A DNA stretch of 64,000 nucleotides from Parerythrobacter jejuensis (GCF_039536765.1 NZ_BAAAZF010000001.1:1116001-1180000); one strand, 5' to 3'; shown: positions 43,520 through 52,427, counted from the first letter of the stretch. A program made the numbers and translations. Notes: a model not told the origin generated them from the sequence alone.

Positions 43520-44728
43520 TCAGAGCCCGAGCACGGTCTTGGCGATGATGTTTTTCTGGACCTCGTTCGACCCGCCAAAAATGGTGGACGCGCGATTGTT
43601 GAGGTACTTACCCATCGCGATCTGGGCGAGCGGGCTCCCCACCGGTTCCGGCGCTTCGTTGCCATAAAGCGGGCGGTCCATCGGCAATTGCAGGGCGTCA
43701 TAGCCCAGCAATTCGAGGCGGAGAGTATCTACTTCCTGGCCGATATTGGCCCCCAACAGCTTGGTCAGCGATGTTTGCGGACCGGGCGAGCGACCTTTCG
43801 CCAATTCGGCCAGAATGCGCAGCTCGGTCACTTCCAGCGCCTCCGCCTCCAGCTTGGCGCGGGCAAGCCGGTCGCGGAAGCGCGGATCATGCGCGATGGC
43901 GCCATTGACGCCAGAAGGCTGCTCTTGTGAGAGGTGTTCCAGTTCTTCGATTGTCTGCAGCAGCTTGGGCGCAAAACACGAACCGCCGCGTTCATTCTCG
44001 AGCAGGAACTTGGCAATCGACCAGCCCTGCCCTTCCTCACCGATCCGGTTGTCGACGCTTGTCTTCGCATCGCTGAAGAAAACCTGGTTGACCTCGTGAT
44101 CGCCGGACATGGACAGGATTGGCGAAATCTCGATCCCGGGCTGGTCCATCGGCAGAAGGAGGAAAGTGATCCCGGCCTGCTTTTTCACTTCGGTATTGGT
44201 CCGCACCAGCGCAAAAATCCAATTGGCATGGTGGGCATGGGTGGTCCAGATCTTGGACCCGTTGACGACATACTCGTCACCCTCGACACGCGCACTGGTT
44301 TTGAGTGATGCCAGATCAGATCCGGAACCGGGCTCGGAATAGCCCTGGCACCAGTAATCGGTCCCGGAGAGAATGCCGGGCAGGAAACGCGCCTTTTGCT
44401 CGGGCGTGCCGAAAGCGCAGATGACGGGGCCGACCAGCCGCAAGCCGAGGATCGACAGTCCCGGCGCGCCGGCCAGAGCACACTCCTTTTCGAAGATGAA
44501 CTTCTGCGTCGGCGACCATCCAGTGCCGCCATCCTCCTTGGGCCAATGATAGGCGACCCAGCCTTTTTCATAGAGGATGCGATGCCATTCGAGCCCGATA
44601 TCCGGCTCGACAAAAACGCCTGGTGTTCGCCGCGCGCCATCGCGCAGGCTTTCAGGGAGTTCCTCTTTCAGGAAGCTCCGCACTTCTTCGCGAAATGCCA
44701 GGTCCTCTGGCGAGAATTCCATATCCAT
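43520..44728 (-). CDS. Acyl-CoA dehydrogenase (FadE-like, long partner)
   Basis: The 402-residue protein has the acyl-CoA dehydrogenase fold: N-terminal helices from FSPEDLAFREEVRSFL, mid-domain YSEPGSGSDLASLKT, and C terminus NNRASTIFGGSNEVQKN. At the position where MCAD-type enzymes have the catalytic glutamate (YEGT) it has FGGS. This suggests a different base or a heteromeric enzyme with the shorter homologue at 47841. It is the last gene of a long minus-strand operon. It probably desaturates a branched or cyclic acyl-CoA. Confidence 0.88.
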   Translation of the reverse strand: MDMEFSPEDLAFREEVRSFLKEELPESLRDGARRTPGVFVEPDIGLEWHRILYEKGWVAYHWPKEDGGTGWSPTQKFIFEKECALAGAPGLSILGLRLVGPVICAFGTPEQKARFLPGILSGTDYWCQGYSEPGSGSDLASLKTSARVEGDEYVVNGSKIWTTHAHHANWIFALVRTNTEVKKQAGITFLLLPMDQPGIEISPILSMSGDHEVNQVFFSDAKTSVDNRIGEEGQGWSIAKFLLENERGGSCFAPKLLQTIEELEHLSQEQPSGVNGAIAHDPRFRDRLARAKLEAEALEVTELRILAELAKGRSPGPQTSLTKLLGANIGQEVDTLRLELLGYDALQLPMDRPLYGNEAPEPVGSPLAQIAMGKYLNNRASTIFGGSNEVQKNIIAKTVLGL

Positions 44729-44732
44729 GAGG

Positions 44733-45488
44733 TCAGTCCCCCTCGCGCATTGCCCAGGCGATGGAGCGCCTCAGCAGGTCATAATAGACATCGTAATTCC
44801 ACGCGCACATTTCCTTGTGCGGATAGAAATCGGCCATGCCCGGCAGATCATAATGCCCGCGGCAATGGCCCAACGTGTTGTACACGATCCGCCCCTTGCC
44901 CATGTCACGGGTGTAAAGGATCGGGACCGCAGTCTTGTCCCATTTCTCCTCGACGAAACCGGTCGCCTCGCCTTCGAACGTGGTTTGCATCAGCGTCTCG
45001 ATCTTGGCTGTCGTGTGCGACAGATAGAGCTCGTCGACCACTTCGAAATCCTCGATCCCGCGTGTGAATTCGTGATCCTTGTTGACGACCTCGACCGGAA
45101 ACGGACCGATTGGCGGATGCGCTTTGAACTGGGTGCCCAGCATTTCCATCATGTCGGGGCGGTCATTGGGCGTATCGACCAGCCCGCTTTCAGTGAAAAC
45201 GAGGATCGAATTGGTCCCGTGCAGTGCCAGCCATTTGCCGCCGCCTTCAACCCAGGCACGCAATTGCTGCGCCTGTTCCTTCGTCGGCATCAGATCACAG
45301 GTATAGGTGATCAGGAACCGGCATTGGTCGAGCCGTTCCAGCCCGGAATAGTCGCAACCAACCGTGGTGCGGATATGCGGATGCTCGGCCAACAGCTTGA
45401 GCAGCTCCAGCCGCGGGTAGTCGATATCGTGATACTTGCCGGCAGCAATGAAATGTGCGTCGATCCGTGTCGTTGGTTGGTCACCCAT
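44733..45488 (-). CDS. ThuA-like domain protein
   Basis: The 251-residue protein has the ThuA/class I glutamine amidotransferase-like fold: FIAAGKYHDIDYPRLELLKLL, GGGKWLALHGTNS, then HEFTRGIEDFEVVDELYLSH and GKGRIVYNTLGHCRGHYD. ThuA-like proteins are known from trehalose/sucrose use but their chemistry is largely unsettled. Sugar genes are absent here. It sits in the operon between an SDR and an acyl-CoA dehydrogenase (4-11 base gaps). A second ThuA-like gene is at 50621. Confidence 0.8.
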   Translation of the reverse strand: MGDQPTTRIDAHFIAAGKYHDIDYPRLELLKLLAEHPHIRTTVGCDYSGLERLDQCRFLITYTCDLMPTKEQAQQLRAWVEGGGKWLALHGTNSILVFTESGLVDTPNDRPDMMEMLGTQFKAHPPIGPFPVEVVNKDHEFTRGIEDFEVVDELYLSHTTAKIETLMQTTFEGEATGFVEEKWDKTAVPILYTRDMGKGRIVYNTLGHCRGHYDLPGMADFYPHKEMCAWNYDVYYDLLRRSIAWAMREGD

Positions 45489-45499
45489 GGCGTTTCCCC

Positions 45500-46270
45500 T
45501 TAACTTCTGATCGACCCACCGCCATCGACCGTAAAGTCGACACCGGTCGTGAAGCTGGCATCGTCACTGGCCAGAAACAGGACTGCCTTCGCAACTTCGT
45601 CCGGCTCGCCGATCCGGTTCATCGGGTGGGTTGCGGCAAAGTTGGTCTCGATATTCTCCGGCGTATCCATGCCCGAATATTTATAGCGGTCATACATCGG
45701 TGTGCGGATCGCGCCGGGATGCACCATGTTCGCGCGTACCGGCACGCCGCGCTCCGCACAATCAAGCGCAACCGAGCGTGTCAGGCCGACCAGCCCCGCC
45801 TTGGACGCGCTGTAGGCGGCGACGAAAGCGGCGGGGCGGATAGCGATCATCGAACCGATATTGACGATAGAGCAAGGTTCCCCCGTTGCCTCCATCGCCG
45901 GCAAGGCCGCCCGGCATCCGTAGAACGGGCCGACCAGATTGATATCGATGGTTCGCTGCCAACTGTCGAGATCGACATCGACGACATTGCCCGGTTCGGA
46001 AATGCCGGCAATATTGCACAGGGTTGTAATCTTGCCGAAGCTGTCGACCGTCGCTTTGACGGCGGCGTTCCACTGATCGAGATCGCGCACATCAAGCTGG
46101 AAGGCCTGGGCGCGATCCCCCAATTCATCAGCCAGCGCCTGCGCCTTGTCGATCTGGATATCGCACAGCATCACGCTGCCGCCTTCTTCGACCATCTTGC
46201 GCCCGACTGTCGCGCCGATCCCTTCGGCTCCGCCCGTAACCAGTGCGACTTTTCCGTCCATGCGGCCCAT
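45500..46270 (-). CDS. SDR family oxidoreductase
   Basis: The 256-residue classical SDR has LVTGGAEGIGATV, acidic LCDIQ (NAD-type), CNIAG instead of NNAG, and catalytic IVNIGSMIAIRPAAFVAAYSASK. The context, between a thiolase-like gene and a ThuA gene, suggests a role as hydroxyacyl-CoA or alcohol dehydrogenase, supplying or using the thiolase-like partner's substrate. Confidence 0.9.
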   Translation of the reverse strand: MGRMDGKVALVTGGAEGIGATVGRKMVEEGGSVMLCDIQIDKAQALADELGDRAQAFQLDVRDLDQWNAAVKATVDSFGKITTLCNIAGISEPGNVVDVDLDSWQRTIDINLVGPFYGCRAALPAMEATGEPCSIVNIGSMIAIRPAAFVAAYSASKAGLVGLTRSVALDCAERGVPVRANMVHPGAIRTPMYDRYKYSGMDTPENIETNFAATHPMNRIGEPDEVAKAVLFLASDDASFTTGVDFTVDGGGSIRS

Positions 46271-46279
46271 ATGTGTTCC

Positions 46280-47428
46280 CTATCTTTGCAGGATCGCGAC
46301 GGCGCTCAGGCCCGGTGCGCCATAGACATGGCTGTAGCCAGTCTTGGGCATGGTTGGCACTTGGCGCTCGCCTGCCCGTCCACGCAATTGTTCGACATTC
46401 TCGTAAACCTGACGCAGGCCTGATGCTCCGATCGGTTCTCCGCAAGCGATGCATCCGCCATCGGTATTAATCGGCATCTTGCCGCCAATTTCCGACCAGC
46501 CTTCGGACAGCCATTGTTCCTGATCACCGTCCTTGCAAAACCCGTTCTCGGCCATGTGCATGATTTCAGCGCCGCTTTCAGTGTCCTGCAATTGCGCGAC
46601 TTCGATGTCTTCGGGGCCAATGCCCGCACCTTCGAAGGCAGCTTGCGAAGCGAGGATAGTCGGCTTGCCGCCATCCTTCACACTGACGCCGGCCTGAAAC
46701 ACTTCGAAACTGTCAGGCGGCCGTGTCCGCACGGCGATATTGGCAATCTTGACACCATCCGCGCCCAGTTCCTTCATCTTCTTTTCCGATGCCAGGATCA
46801 GCGCGACGCCGCCTTCCGCCGGGGCACAGAACATGTACTTCGTCAGCGGATCATTGATCATCGGGGCGTTCATGATCGTGTCCAGATCGATCTCGCTGCG
46901 CCGCCAGGCATGGGGCGTCTTCGCTCCATTGCGAAACGCCTTTTCGGCGACGCGGCCCAGCGCCTCTCGGCTGATCCCGTGCAATTGCATGTACCGCTGA
47001 ATCTTGAGCGCGAAGAATTGTGTAGTTAGCATCATTCCGGTCTGGCCATACCATTCGGGCAAACCGTAATCCGATGGCTTGGCGTTGAAAGCCCCGCGCG
47101 GATGCTTGTCGAACCCAACGGCCAGGGCCAGATCATACATCCCGCTGGCAATCGCCTGTTGCGCCGATACCAGCGCGCTGCCGCCGGTGGCACAGCCATT
47201 GGCCACATTGGTGAAAGGCAGGCTGGTCAGGCCCAGCTCGTTGACCATGATGTCAGCGCTACCTGCCGCTGCCGAACCGCCATAGGCGCATTCGATATCG
47301 GGCCAGTCGAGCCCGGCATCCTGCAAAGCCTGCCGGACGGCGAAGACACCCTGCTCCCGGCCCGAGCGTTCCTCGGTCCGCCCGAACGGGTGGATCCCGG
47401 CGCCGATAATATAGACATTGTCGCTCAT
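46280..47428 (-). CDS. Thiolase-like protein (lipid-transfer/aldolase type)
   Basis: The 382-residue protein has the thiolase fold with C79 in NGCATGGSAL, at the nucleophile position. Other thiolase catalytic motifs are changed: the GHP histidine motif reads GEP (E331 in ACGEPIGASG), the HD motif reads QLQD (around 280), and the terminal cysteine motif is missing (GLSAVAILQR). These changes are typical of the SCPx/Ltp-related proteins, including the Ltp2-type retro-aldolases of steroid side-chain degradation. It overlaps the DUF35 gene by 4 bases, the usual partner of that type. Confidence 0.87.
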   Translation of the reverse strand: MSDNVYIIGAGIHPFGRTEERSGREQGVFAVRQALQDAGLDWPDIECAYGGSAAAGSADIMVNELGLTSLPFTNVANGCATGGSALVSAQQAIASGMYDLALAVGFDKHPRGAFNAKPSDYGLPEWYGQTGMMLTTQFFALKIQRYMQLHGISREALGRVAEKAFRNGAKTPHAWRRSEIDLDTIMNAPMINDPLTKYMFCAPAEGGVALILASEKKMKELGADGVKIANIAVRTRPPDSFEVFQAGVSVKDGGKPTILASQAAFEGAGIGPEDIEVAQLQDTESGAEIMHMAENGFCKDGDQEQWLSEGWSEIGGKMPINTDGGCIACGEPIGASGLRQVYENVEQLRGRAGERQVPTMPKTGYSHVYGAPGLSAVAILQR

Positions 47429-47844
47429 GCTGCGGTTTCTCCTGCATCCGCATCAGGGCGGAAGGCAAAGGTGGTGTGCTGATCGTTGAAGGGGACGATG
47501 CAGAAGGTCATCGGCATGCCCAGCCGCAAGTCTTCCAGTTGTGCATCGACAATCCGGCTCTCGACAATCACTTCGCCCGGCAGTTCAACATAGCCGATCA
47601 GGAAGGGCTGGAAATCATGCGGCCCCTCGCCCGGCCCTTCATAGGGTTCCTTCGGGCGGAAATCCTGGCTGGTCCATGACCACAGCTTGCCGTGACGCGA
47701 CAACTTGTAGGGCTCGACATCGCGAGCCGCATCGCCCTGCGGCATCGGGAATACGATCTCGCCAGATGGTAGCCTGCCGCCCATTAGATGCGGCTGGGCA
47801 TCATCGCTCCACAGCGCCGTGTCGATAGGTGTCAAATCGCTCAT
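47425..47844 (-). CDS. DUF35 OB-fold protein without zinc-ribbon cysteines
   Basis: The 139-residue protein has the DUF35 layout: a short ribbon-like region (about 20-45) and an OB fold (FLIGYVELPGEVIVESRIVDAQ...). DUF35 proteins bind thiolase-like partners and complete their active site. The ribbon normally holds four cysteines, but here the region reads LMGGRLPSGEIVFPMPQG with none, and the only cysteine is in FCIVPF. It overlaps the thiolase-like and the acyl-CoA dehydrogenase genes by 4 bases each, indicating tight coupling. Confidence 0.82.
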   Translation of the reverse strand: MSDLTPIDTALWSDDAQPHLMGGRLPSGEIVFPMPQGDAARDVEPYKLSRHGKLWSWTSQDFRPKEPYEGPGEGPHDFQPFLIGYVELPGEVIVESRIVDAQLEDLRLGMPMTFCIVPFNDQHTTFAFRPDADAGETAA

Positions 47845-48920
47845 GCTGCCTCTGCGTAGTCGACCAGAACAGCGCCCGGGTCACCGAACAGCTTGTTGAG
47901 AAGGAGGACGCGCTTCATCGCGTGGCCGATGGCCAGTTCGTCGGTCACGCCCATGCCGCCATGCATCTGCACGGCCTCGCGCGCAACGCGATCAACCTGC
48001 TCCCCGATAAAGGCTTTGGCTCCGGCGCAAGACTTGCGCCATCCGGCTGCATCTTCGTGATGGCCCAAGGCTGCGCGATACAACATCGAACGCGCCTGTT
48101 CGACGGCGGCGTAGCATTCCACCAAGCGGTGCTGGAGAGCCTGGAAGCTTCCTATCGCCACGCCAAATTGCTCCCGCTCTTTCACGTAAGCAACTGTATC
48201 GTCGAGGAGGCGTTGCCCGAGGCCGAGCATCTCGGCCGCGGCCAGCAAGCGAATGTCGTCGATAATCGGTTCCAGTCCGGCGAGATCCAGATCGAGCTTG
48301 GCCGCAACAGCATTGGTGCAGCGCAGCTCGCTCGCGACGCTGCCATCGGCGATCACGTAATTGCGCCGCTCGACGCCCGATGCATCGGCATCCAGCAGGA
48401 ACAGCCATGTGTCGCCATCATGCTCTGCCGACACAATCAGCGCATCGGCCATCGCTCCGCCCAAGACCAGCGTCTTTTCACCGGTCAAAGCGAACCCATC
48501 GCCATCCTGTTTCGCCGTCATGCCCCGGGCCCGCAAATTGTAACGCTGGCGCCTTTCGGCCAGCGCGCAGGCTGTCACGCGCTCGCCCGAGAGCAGCGCC
48601 TCGAGTGCGCTCGATTGCCCCGCAGCGGCCAGTATTCGCGCCGGCAGCACACCGTTTTCGAGCCAGGGATCGGGAGCGCTGCCCTTGCCCAGAGCCTCAC
48701 CGACCAGGGCAAGATCGACCGGTGAGCCACCCATCCCGCCTTCGTCCTCGCTCGCGACCAACGCAATCAGGCCCAGTTCGGCAAGCTCTTGCCAGCGCGC
48801 TGCGTCATATCCATTGGGCTTGCTGCGAAGCTGGCGGCGGAATTCGGTATCAACCGGCGCGACAAAACGCTCGACCGTAGCTTTGAACAGCTCCTGCTCT
48901 TCGGACAGGTCGAAATTCAT
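47841..48920 (-). CDS. Acyl-CoA dehydrogenase (short partner)
   Basis: The 359-residue protein is a shortened acyl-CoA dehydrogenase: N-terminal LSEEQELFKATVERFVAP, GGMGGSPVDLALVGEALGKG, a poorly conserved flavin-binding mid domain, and C-terminal VQMHGGMGVTDELAIGHAMKR. Shorter homologues of this type form alpha2beta2 enzymes with a longer partner (as in FadE28/29 of steroid degradation). The likely partner is the gene at 43520 in the same operon. It overlaps the P450 and DUF35 genes by 4 bases. Confidence 0.87.
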   Translation of the reverse strand: MNFDLSEEQELFKATVERFVAPVDTEFRRQLRSKPNGYDAARWQELAELGLIALVASEDEGGMGGSPVDLALVGEALGKGSAPDPWLENGVLPARILAAAGQSSALEALLSGERVTACALAERRQRYNLRARGMTAKQDGDGFALTGEKTLVLGGAMADALIVSAEHDGDTWLFLLDADASGVERRNYVIADGSVASELRCTNAVAAKLDLDLAGLEPIIDDIRLLAAAEMLGLGQRLLDDTVAYVKEREQFGVAIGSFQALQHRLVECYAAVEQARSMLYRAALGHHEDAAGWRKSCAGAKAFIGEQVDRVAREAVQMHGGMGVTDELAIGHAMKRVLLLNKLFGDPGAVLVDYAEAA

Positions 48921-50176
48921 GCGATTTTCTCGAAGGTGATCGGAAGGCGCGTGATCCCGCGCAGCAGGATGTTGGGCAGGATCGCGATGCCGCCTTCATC
49001 CGCGACCTGGAAATTGGTCAGGCGGCTCAAAAGCTCATCAAAAGCAACAAACATCTCTTTGCGGCTCAGCATATTGCCGACGCACATATGCGGCCCCTTG
49101 CCGAACGCGACATGGGCGCGGGCATTCTGTCGTTCGATATCGAACTTGTCAGGGTCCTCGAACTTGCGCGGGTCGCGATTGGCCGCAGCATAGCGAAGTT
49201 GCAGCATTGTGCCTTTGGCAATCGATACGCCGCCAAGCTCGGTGTCTTCCCTGACCAGACGCCACATACCCGCAGTTGGTGTTTCGTAGCGCAGCGCCTC
49301 TTCCACCAGGTTCATGATCAACTTGGGATCATTGCCACCTGCAGCAGCAACCGCTTTGGCCATCTGGTCCGGGTTGCGGATCAGTTGCAGCAATCCGCCA
49401 GCCAGCGTCGAGGTGGTTGTCTCGTTCCCGGCAACCATGAATTGCTGCATGATCGACATGATTTCCTCGTCGGTCAGGGGCGTTTCGCCTTCGACCCGGG
49501 CCTCGACCAGATCGGTCAGCAGATCATCGCCGCCATTGGCCCTGCGCTCATCAATCTTGGACTTCATGTATCTCTGGTATTCGACGAAGCTGCGCGCACA
49601 TTCCAGTTCGCGCTCGCGGCCAACCATCTGGCTGAACCGGTCAACCGCAGCGTCAGACCAGGCCTTTACCTGTTTGGGATCCTTGTCGAGCCCGATTTGC
49701 TGAGCGATCATCGCGACCGGAAGCGGGATCGCGAATTCCCCGACAAATTCACACTCGCCTTTGTCGGCAAAGCCTTCGATCAGCTCGATCGATTTGGCCC
49801 GCATGTCCTCTTCGATCGCGTTCACGCGCGGGGCGGAGAAAGCGAGATTGACCAGTTTGCGATTGCGCGTGTGGACAGGATGATCGGCGGTCAGCAGCGT
49901 AGGCGGATTGTCCCAACCTTCAGCCAGAATCGCCTTGATCTCGTCATCTTCCGCACCCATCAGCGCGCTGAAATCATTCGAGAACAATTCCGGCTTGGTA
50001 TTCACCTCGTTGCAGAGCTCGTATGTGAACACGACATGCGTGTTCATCTCCGGAAAATGCTGGATCGCGACCCCGTCCGCATGCGCTTTGGCATAATAGT
50101 CAAACGGGTCGGTCAGTGTTTCCGGAGCGAAAAAGTTCGATTGCTCGGCAGGCTTGTTCAAGGCACGCGCTCCCAT
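48917..50176 (-). CDS. Cytochrome P450
   Basis: The 419-residue soluble bacterial P450 has the I-helix motif VAGNETTTSTLAGG, the ExxR motif in VEEALRYETP, and the heme-thiolate C365 in FGKGPHMCVGN. Such enzymes hydroxylate terpenoids, steroids or fatty acids with a ferredoxin pair, which is not near. The start ATG 50176 was preferred over the TTG three bases upstream. It is the fifth gene of the 54563-43520 operon and overlaps the short acyl-CoA dehydrogenase gene. Confidence 0.92.
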   Translation of the reverse strand: MGARALNKPAEQSNFFAPETLTDPFDYYAKAHADGVAIQHFPEMNTHVVFTYELCNEVNTKPELFSNDFSALMGAEDDEIKAILAEGWDNPPTLLTADHPVHTRNRKLVNLAFSAPRVNAIEEDMRAKSIELIEGFADKGECEFVGEFAIPLPVAMIAQQIGLDKDPKQVKAWSDAAVDRFSQMVGRERELECARSFVEYQRYMKSKIDERRANGGDDLLTDLVEARVEGETPLTDEEIMSIMQQFMVAGNETTTSTLAGGLLQLIRNPDQMAKAVAAAGGNDPKLIMNLVEEALRYETPTAGMWRLVREDTELGGVSIAKGTMLQLRYAAANRDPRKFEDPDKFDIERQNARAHVAFGKGPHMCVGNMLSRKEMFVAFDELLSRLTNFQVADEGGIAILPNILLRGITRLPITFEKIA

Positions 50177-50234
50177 CAAGAATTATGCGAGGAGCTTAGA
50201 CCTTCCGAGCCCGCCTGCGCGATGCGTGAATTTG

Positions 50235-50624
50235 TTAGGGAGCTACGCCTGCTGCAGCGAAGCTGGTCTGGAACTCGGCCATGTCGAAATAGTCCCGCCA
50301 GTGCGCGATCTTGCCATCGCGATCCAGTTCGAACGTGCCCATCACACGTATCCCGGCCGAATTGCCGTTCGTGAATGTGAAATTGTCGGTCCGCTCGGTC
50401 AACACGGTGGCGCCATTGGCGGCTATCGCATGGGTAATCCATGCGCAGCTGTCCACATTGGCCATAAAGCCTGCGACGGCTTCGCGCATCGCAGCCTTTC
50501 CCACGATCGGGTCCATCGGAATATTGTGCCACACCACATTGTCGGCACACAGATCATACATCGCCTCCATATCGCCGCTGTTCCAGTGATCGATAAAGGC
50601 TTCGACAGTTGCCTGCGCAGTCAT
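50235..50624 (-). CDS. Limonene-1,2-epoxide-hydrolase-like protein
   Basis: The 129-residue NTF2-fold protein matches the limonene epoxide hydrolase family. The catalytic triad of the Rhodococcus enzyme (Arg99, Asp101, Asp132) has counterparts R78 and D80 in LTERTDNF and D111 in HWRDYFD, with identical spacing (2 and 31). That favours true epoxide hydrolysis over a generic SnoaL role. It overlaps ThuA-like gene 50621 by 4 bases and precedes the P450 gene by 58 bases; a P450-derived epoxide is a plausible substrate (inference). Confidence 0.82.
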   Translation of the reverse strand: MTAQATVEAFIDHWNSGDMEAMYDLCADNVVWHNIPMDPIVGKAAMREAVAGFMANVDSCAWITHAIAANGATVLTERTDNFTFTNGNSAGIRVMGTFELDRDGKIAHWRDYFDMAEFQTSFAAAGVAP

Positions 50625-51391
50625 GGATTTCCTCCTGTAAATGCCAGCGCATTGCTGAGCAGCTTGCGGACACTGGGGTCACGATAGGTCGCCGGGCCAT
50701 CCCCGAATTGGAGATAGACCAACGGTGCATCCTGCACCTGTCTGACCCATCCAACGCAGTTCGACCCGGGCGGATGATCCCAACCATCATTGCTAAACAT
50801 CTGGCCCGCAACGGCCGATGCAGCGGAATAAAAATTCTCCGCCGCGAAATCGTGACGGGCGCGGATCAGCGGGGTAATGTCGCTCTCGTTGACCTGCGCC
50901 AGATAGAGCTCGTCGACCAGATCGAATTGTGCCGGGACGCCGCGCGTGACCGGATGGTCGAGCACCACCTCGGCTTCATAAACGACATCATGGCGATAGC
51001 CGGAATCGGGCACCTTCTGGCCCCGGAATTCGCCCGGCTGGTAAAGAAACCGACCGCCCAGCATCTGATGCCATTCCGGCCATTCGGCCCATCCCGCCAA
51101 CGCGTGATGCATCGCCACGGCGCCCTTGCCCGATGCGAAACGGCGCATAATGGCCTCCCGATAGGCTTTGCTGGGCGCACGGGCAGAGACTTTGCCGTCG
51201 GCGAATTCATAGCCGCCCATATCGTAAAACAGCAGCGCGTCTGCGCTATCCGCCGCGCCTGCCGCAACCGCTTGCTCGGCCTCGGGGTGGACGAGATGTG
51301 TCACATCCCAATCCCCCAGCGCATGGATCAGCTCGTCGAAAGGCTCTTCTTCGTAGGGATGCCCGCCAGAAAGTACGAGAAGCGTCGCCAC
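50621..51391 (-). CDS. ThuA-like domain protein
   Basis: The second ThuA-like protein has 256 residues: LLVLSGGHPYEEEPFDELIHAL, GKGAVAMHHALAGWAEWPEW, then DHPVTRGVPAQFDLVDELYLAQ and NCVGWVRQVQDAPLVYLQFGDG. The HP-TRG-VDELYL core is shared with the protein at 44733, but overall the two are divergent. It is coupled to the epoxide-hydrolase-like gene and 2 bases from the reductase gene. Function unknown; two members in one operon suggest a real step of the pathway. Confidence 0.8.
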   Translation of the reverse strand: MATLLVLSGGHPYEEEPFDELIHALGDWDVTHLVHPEAEQAVAAGAADSADALLFYDMGGYEFADGKVSARAPSKAYREAIMRRFASGKGAVAMHHALAGWAEWPEWHQMLGGRFLYQPGEFRGQKVPDSGYRHDVVYEAEVVLDHPVTRGVPAQFDLVDELYLAQVNESDITPLIRARHDFAAENFYSAASAVAGQMFSNDGWDHPPGSNCVGWVRQVQDAPLVYLQFGDGPATYRDPSVRKLLSNALAFTGGNP

Positions 51392-51393
51392 CG

Positions 51394-52404
51394 CTAGGCG
51401 ATCTTCAGGATCATCTTACCCTGGTTGGAGCCGGCAAACAGCCGCATAAAGGAATCATAGGTCGTCTCGATGCCTTCATCGATATGCTCGTCGATGGTGA
51501 GCTTGCCCTCGCCCGCCCAGGCACCCATTTGCGCCGCCCCTTCGGCAAAACGCTCGACATAGTCCGCCACCAGCAGCCCGCGAATTTGCGCCCGCTTGAC
51601 GATCAGCTGCCACAGATTGCGAATGCCGCGCGGCTCCGTGTTGTACTCGCTGATCAGGCCGCACAGCCCGACGCGCGCATAGAGGTTGACGTTCATCAAT
51701 CCGGCATCGAGGATGATCCCGCCGACATTTTCAAAGATGACATCCACACCGTCAGGCGCGGCCTCGGCGATGGCCTGGCGCAGTGCCTCTTCATCCTTGC
51801 CGCGATAATCGATCGCCGCGTCGAAGCCGTATCGCTCGGTCAGCTTGGCGCATTTCTCCGGCCCGCCTGCTATGCCGATTGCCCGGCACCCCTTGATCTT
51901 GGCCAATTGCCCGACCAGCGACCCCACCGCGCCTGCGGCCCCTGTGACCAGGACCGTTTCGCCTTCCTTGGGTTCGCACACTTCCAGAAATCCGAAATAG
52001 GCCGTCATCCCGACTGCACCAAACAGCGACAGGTAGTTCGTAACGCTGGGCACCATGCCCGGATCGATCGGCTGGGTGAATCCACCCGCAACACCGACCG
52101 AGTAATCTTCAATCCCGTTGAGGCCCATGACCCACTGACCGGCCTCGAAACCGTCCGCATTGCTTTGCTCGACCACACCGATCGTGGTCGCCCGCACCGG
52201 ATCGCCCAGCGGGATCGGTGGCATGTAATTGCCCCCGGCATCCATCCAGCCGCGAATGGCCGGATCGAGCGAGGCGTAATGGTTGCGGATCAGGAACTGG
52301 CCCGATGCCAGCTCCGGAGTCGGTTCGGTCACCAATTCGAAGTCATCGGGAACAGGTTCGCCGTCCGGGCGACGCTGGAGGAGGAATCGCCGGTTCTCGG
52401 GCAT
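51394..52404 (-). CDS. CurA-like NADP-dependent oxidoreductase (MDR family)
   Basis: The 336-residue zinc-free medium-chain reductase contains the cofactor motif VTGAAGAVGSLVGQLAKIKGCRAIGIAGG and the domain order of CurA/leukotriene B4 dehydrogenase enzymes, which reduce alpha,beta-unsaturated ketones or enals. A good ribosome site (AAAGGA) precedes the ATG. It follows the molybdopterin enzyme gene by 23 bases. A paralogue of 333 residues lies at 54705. Confidence 0.9.
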   Translation of the reverse strand: MPENRRFLLQRRPDGEPVPDDFELVTEPTPELASGQFLIRNHYASLDPAIRGWMDAGGNYMPPIPLGDPVRATTIGVVEQSNADGFEAGQWVMGLNGIEDYSVGVAGGFTQPIDPGMVPSVTNYLSLFGAVGMTAYFGFLEVCEPKEGETVLVTGAAGAVGSLVGQLAKIKGCRAIGIAGGPEKCAKLTERYGFDAAIDYRGKDEEALRQAIAEAAPDGVDVIFENVGGIILDAGLMNVNLYARVGLCGLISEYNTEPRGIRNLWQLIVKRAQIRGLLVADYVERFAEGAAQMGAWAGEGKLTIDEHIDEGIETTYDSFMRLFAGSNQGKMILKIA

Positions 52405-52427
52405 CGAATATCCTTTGTGTTTTGAGG

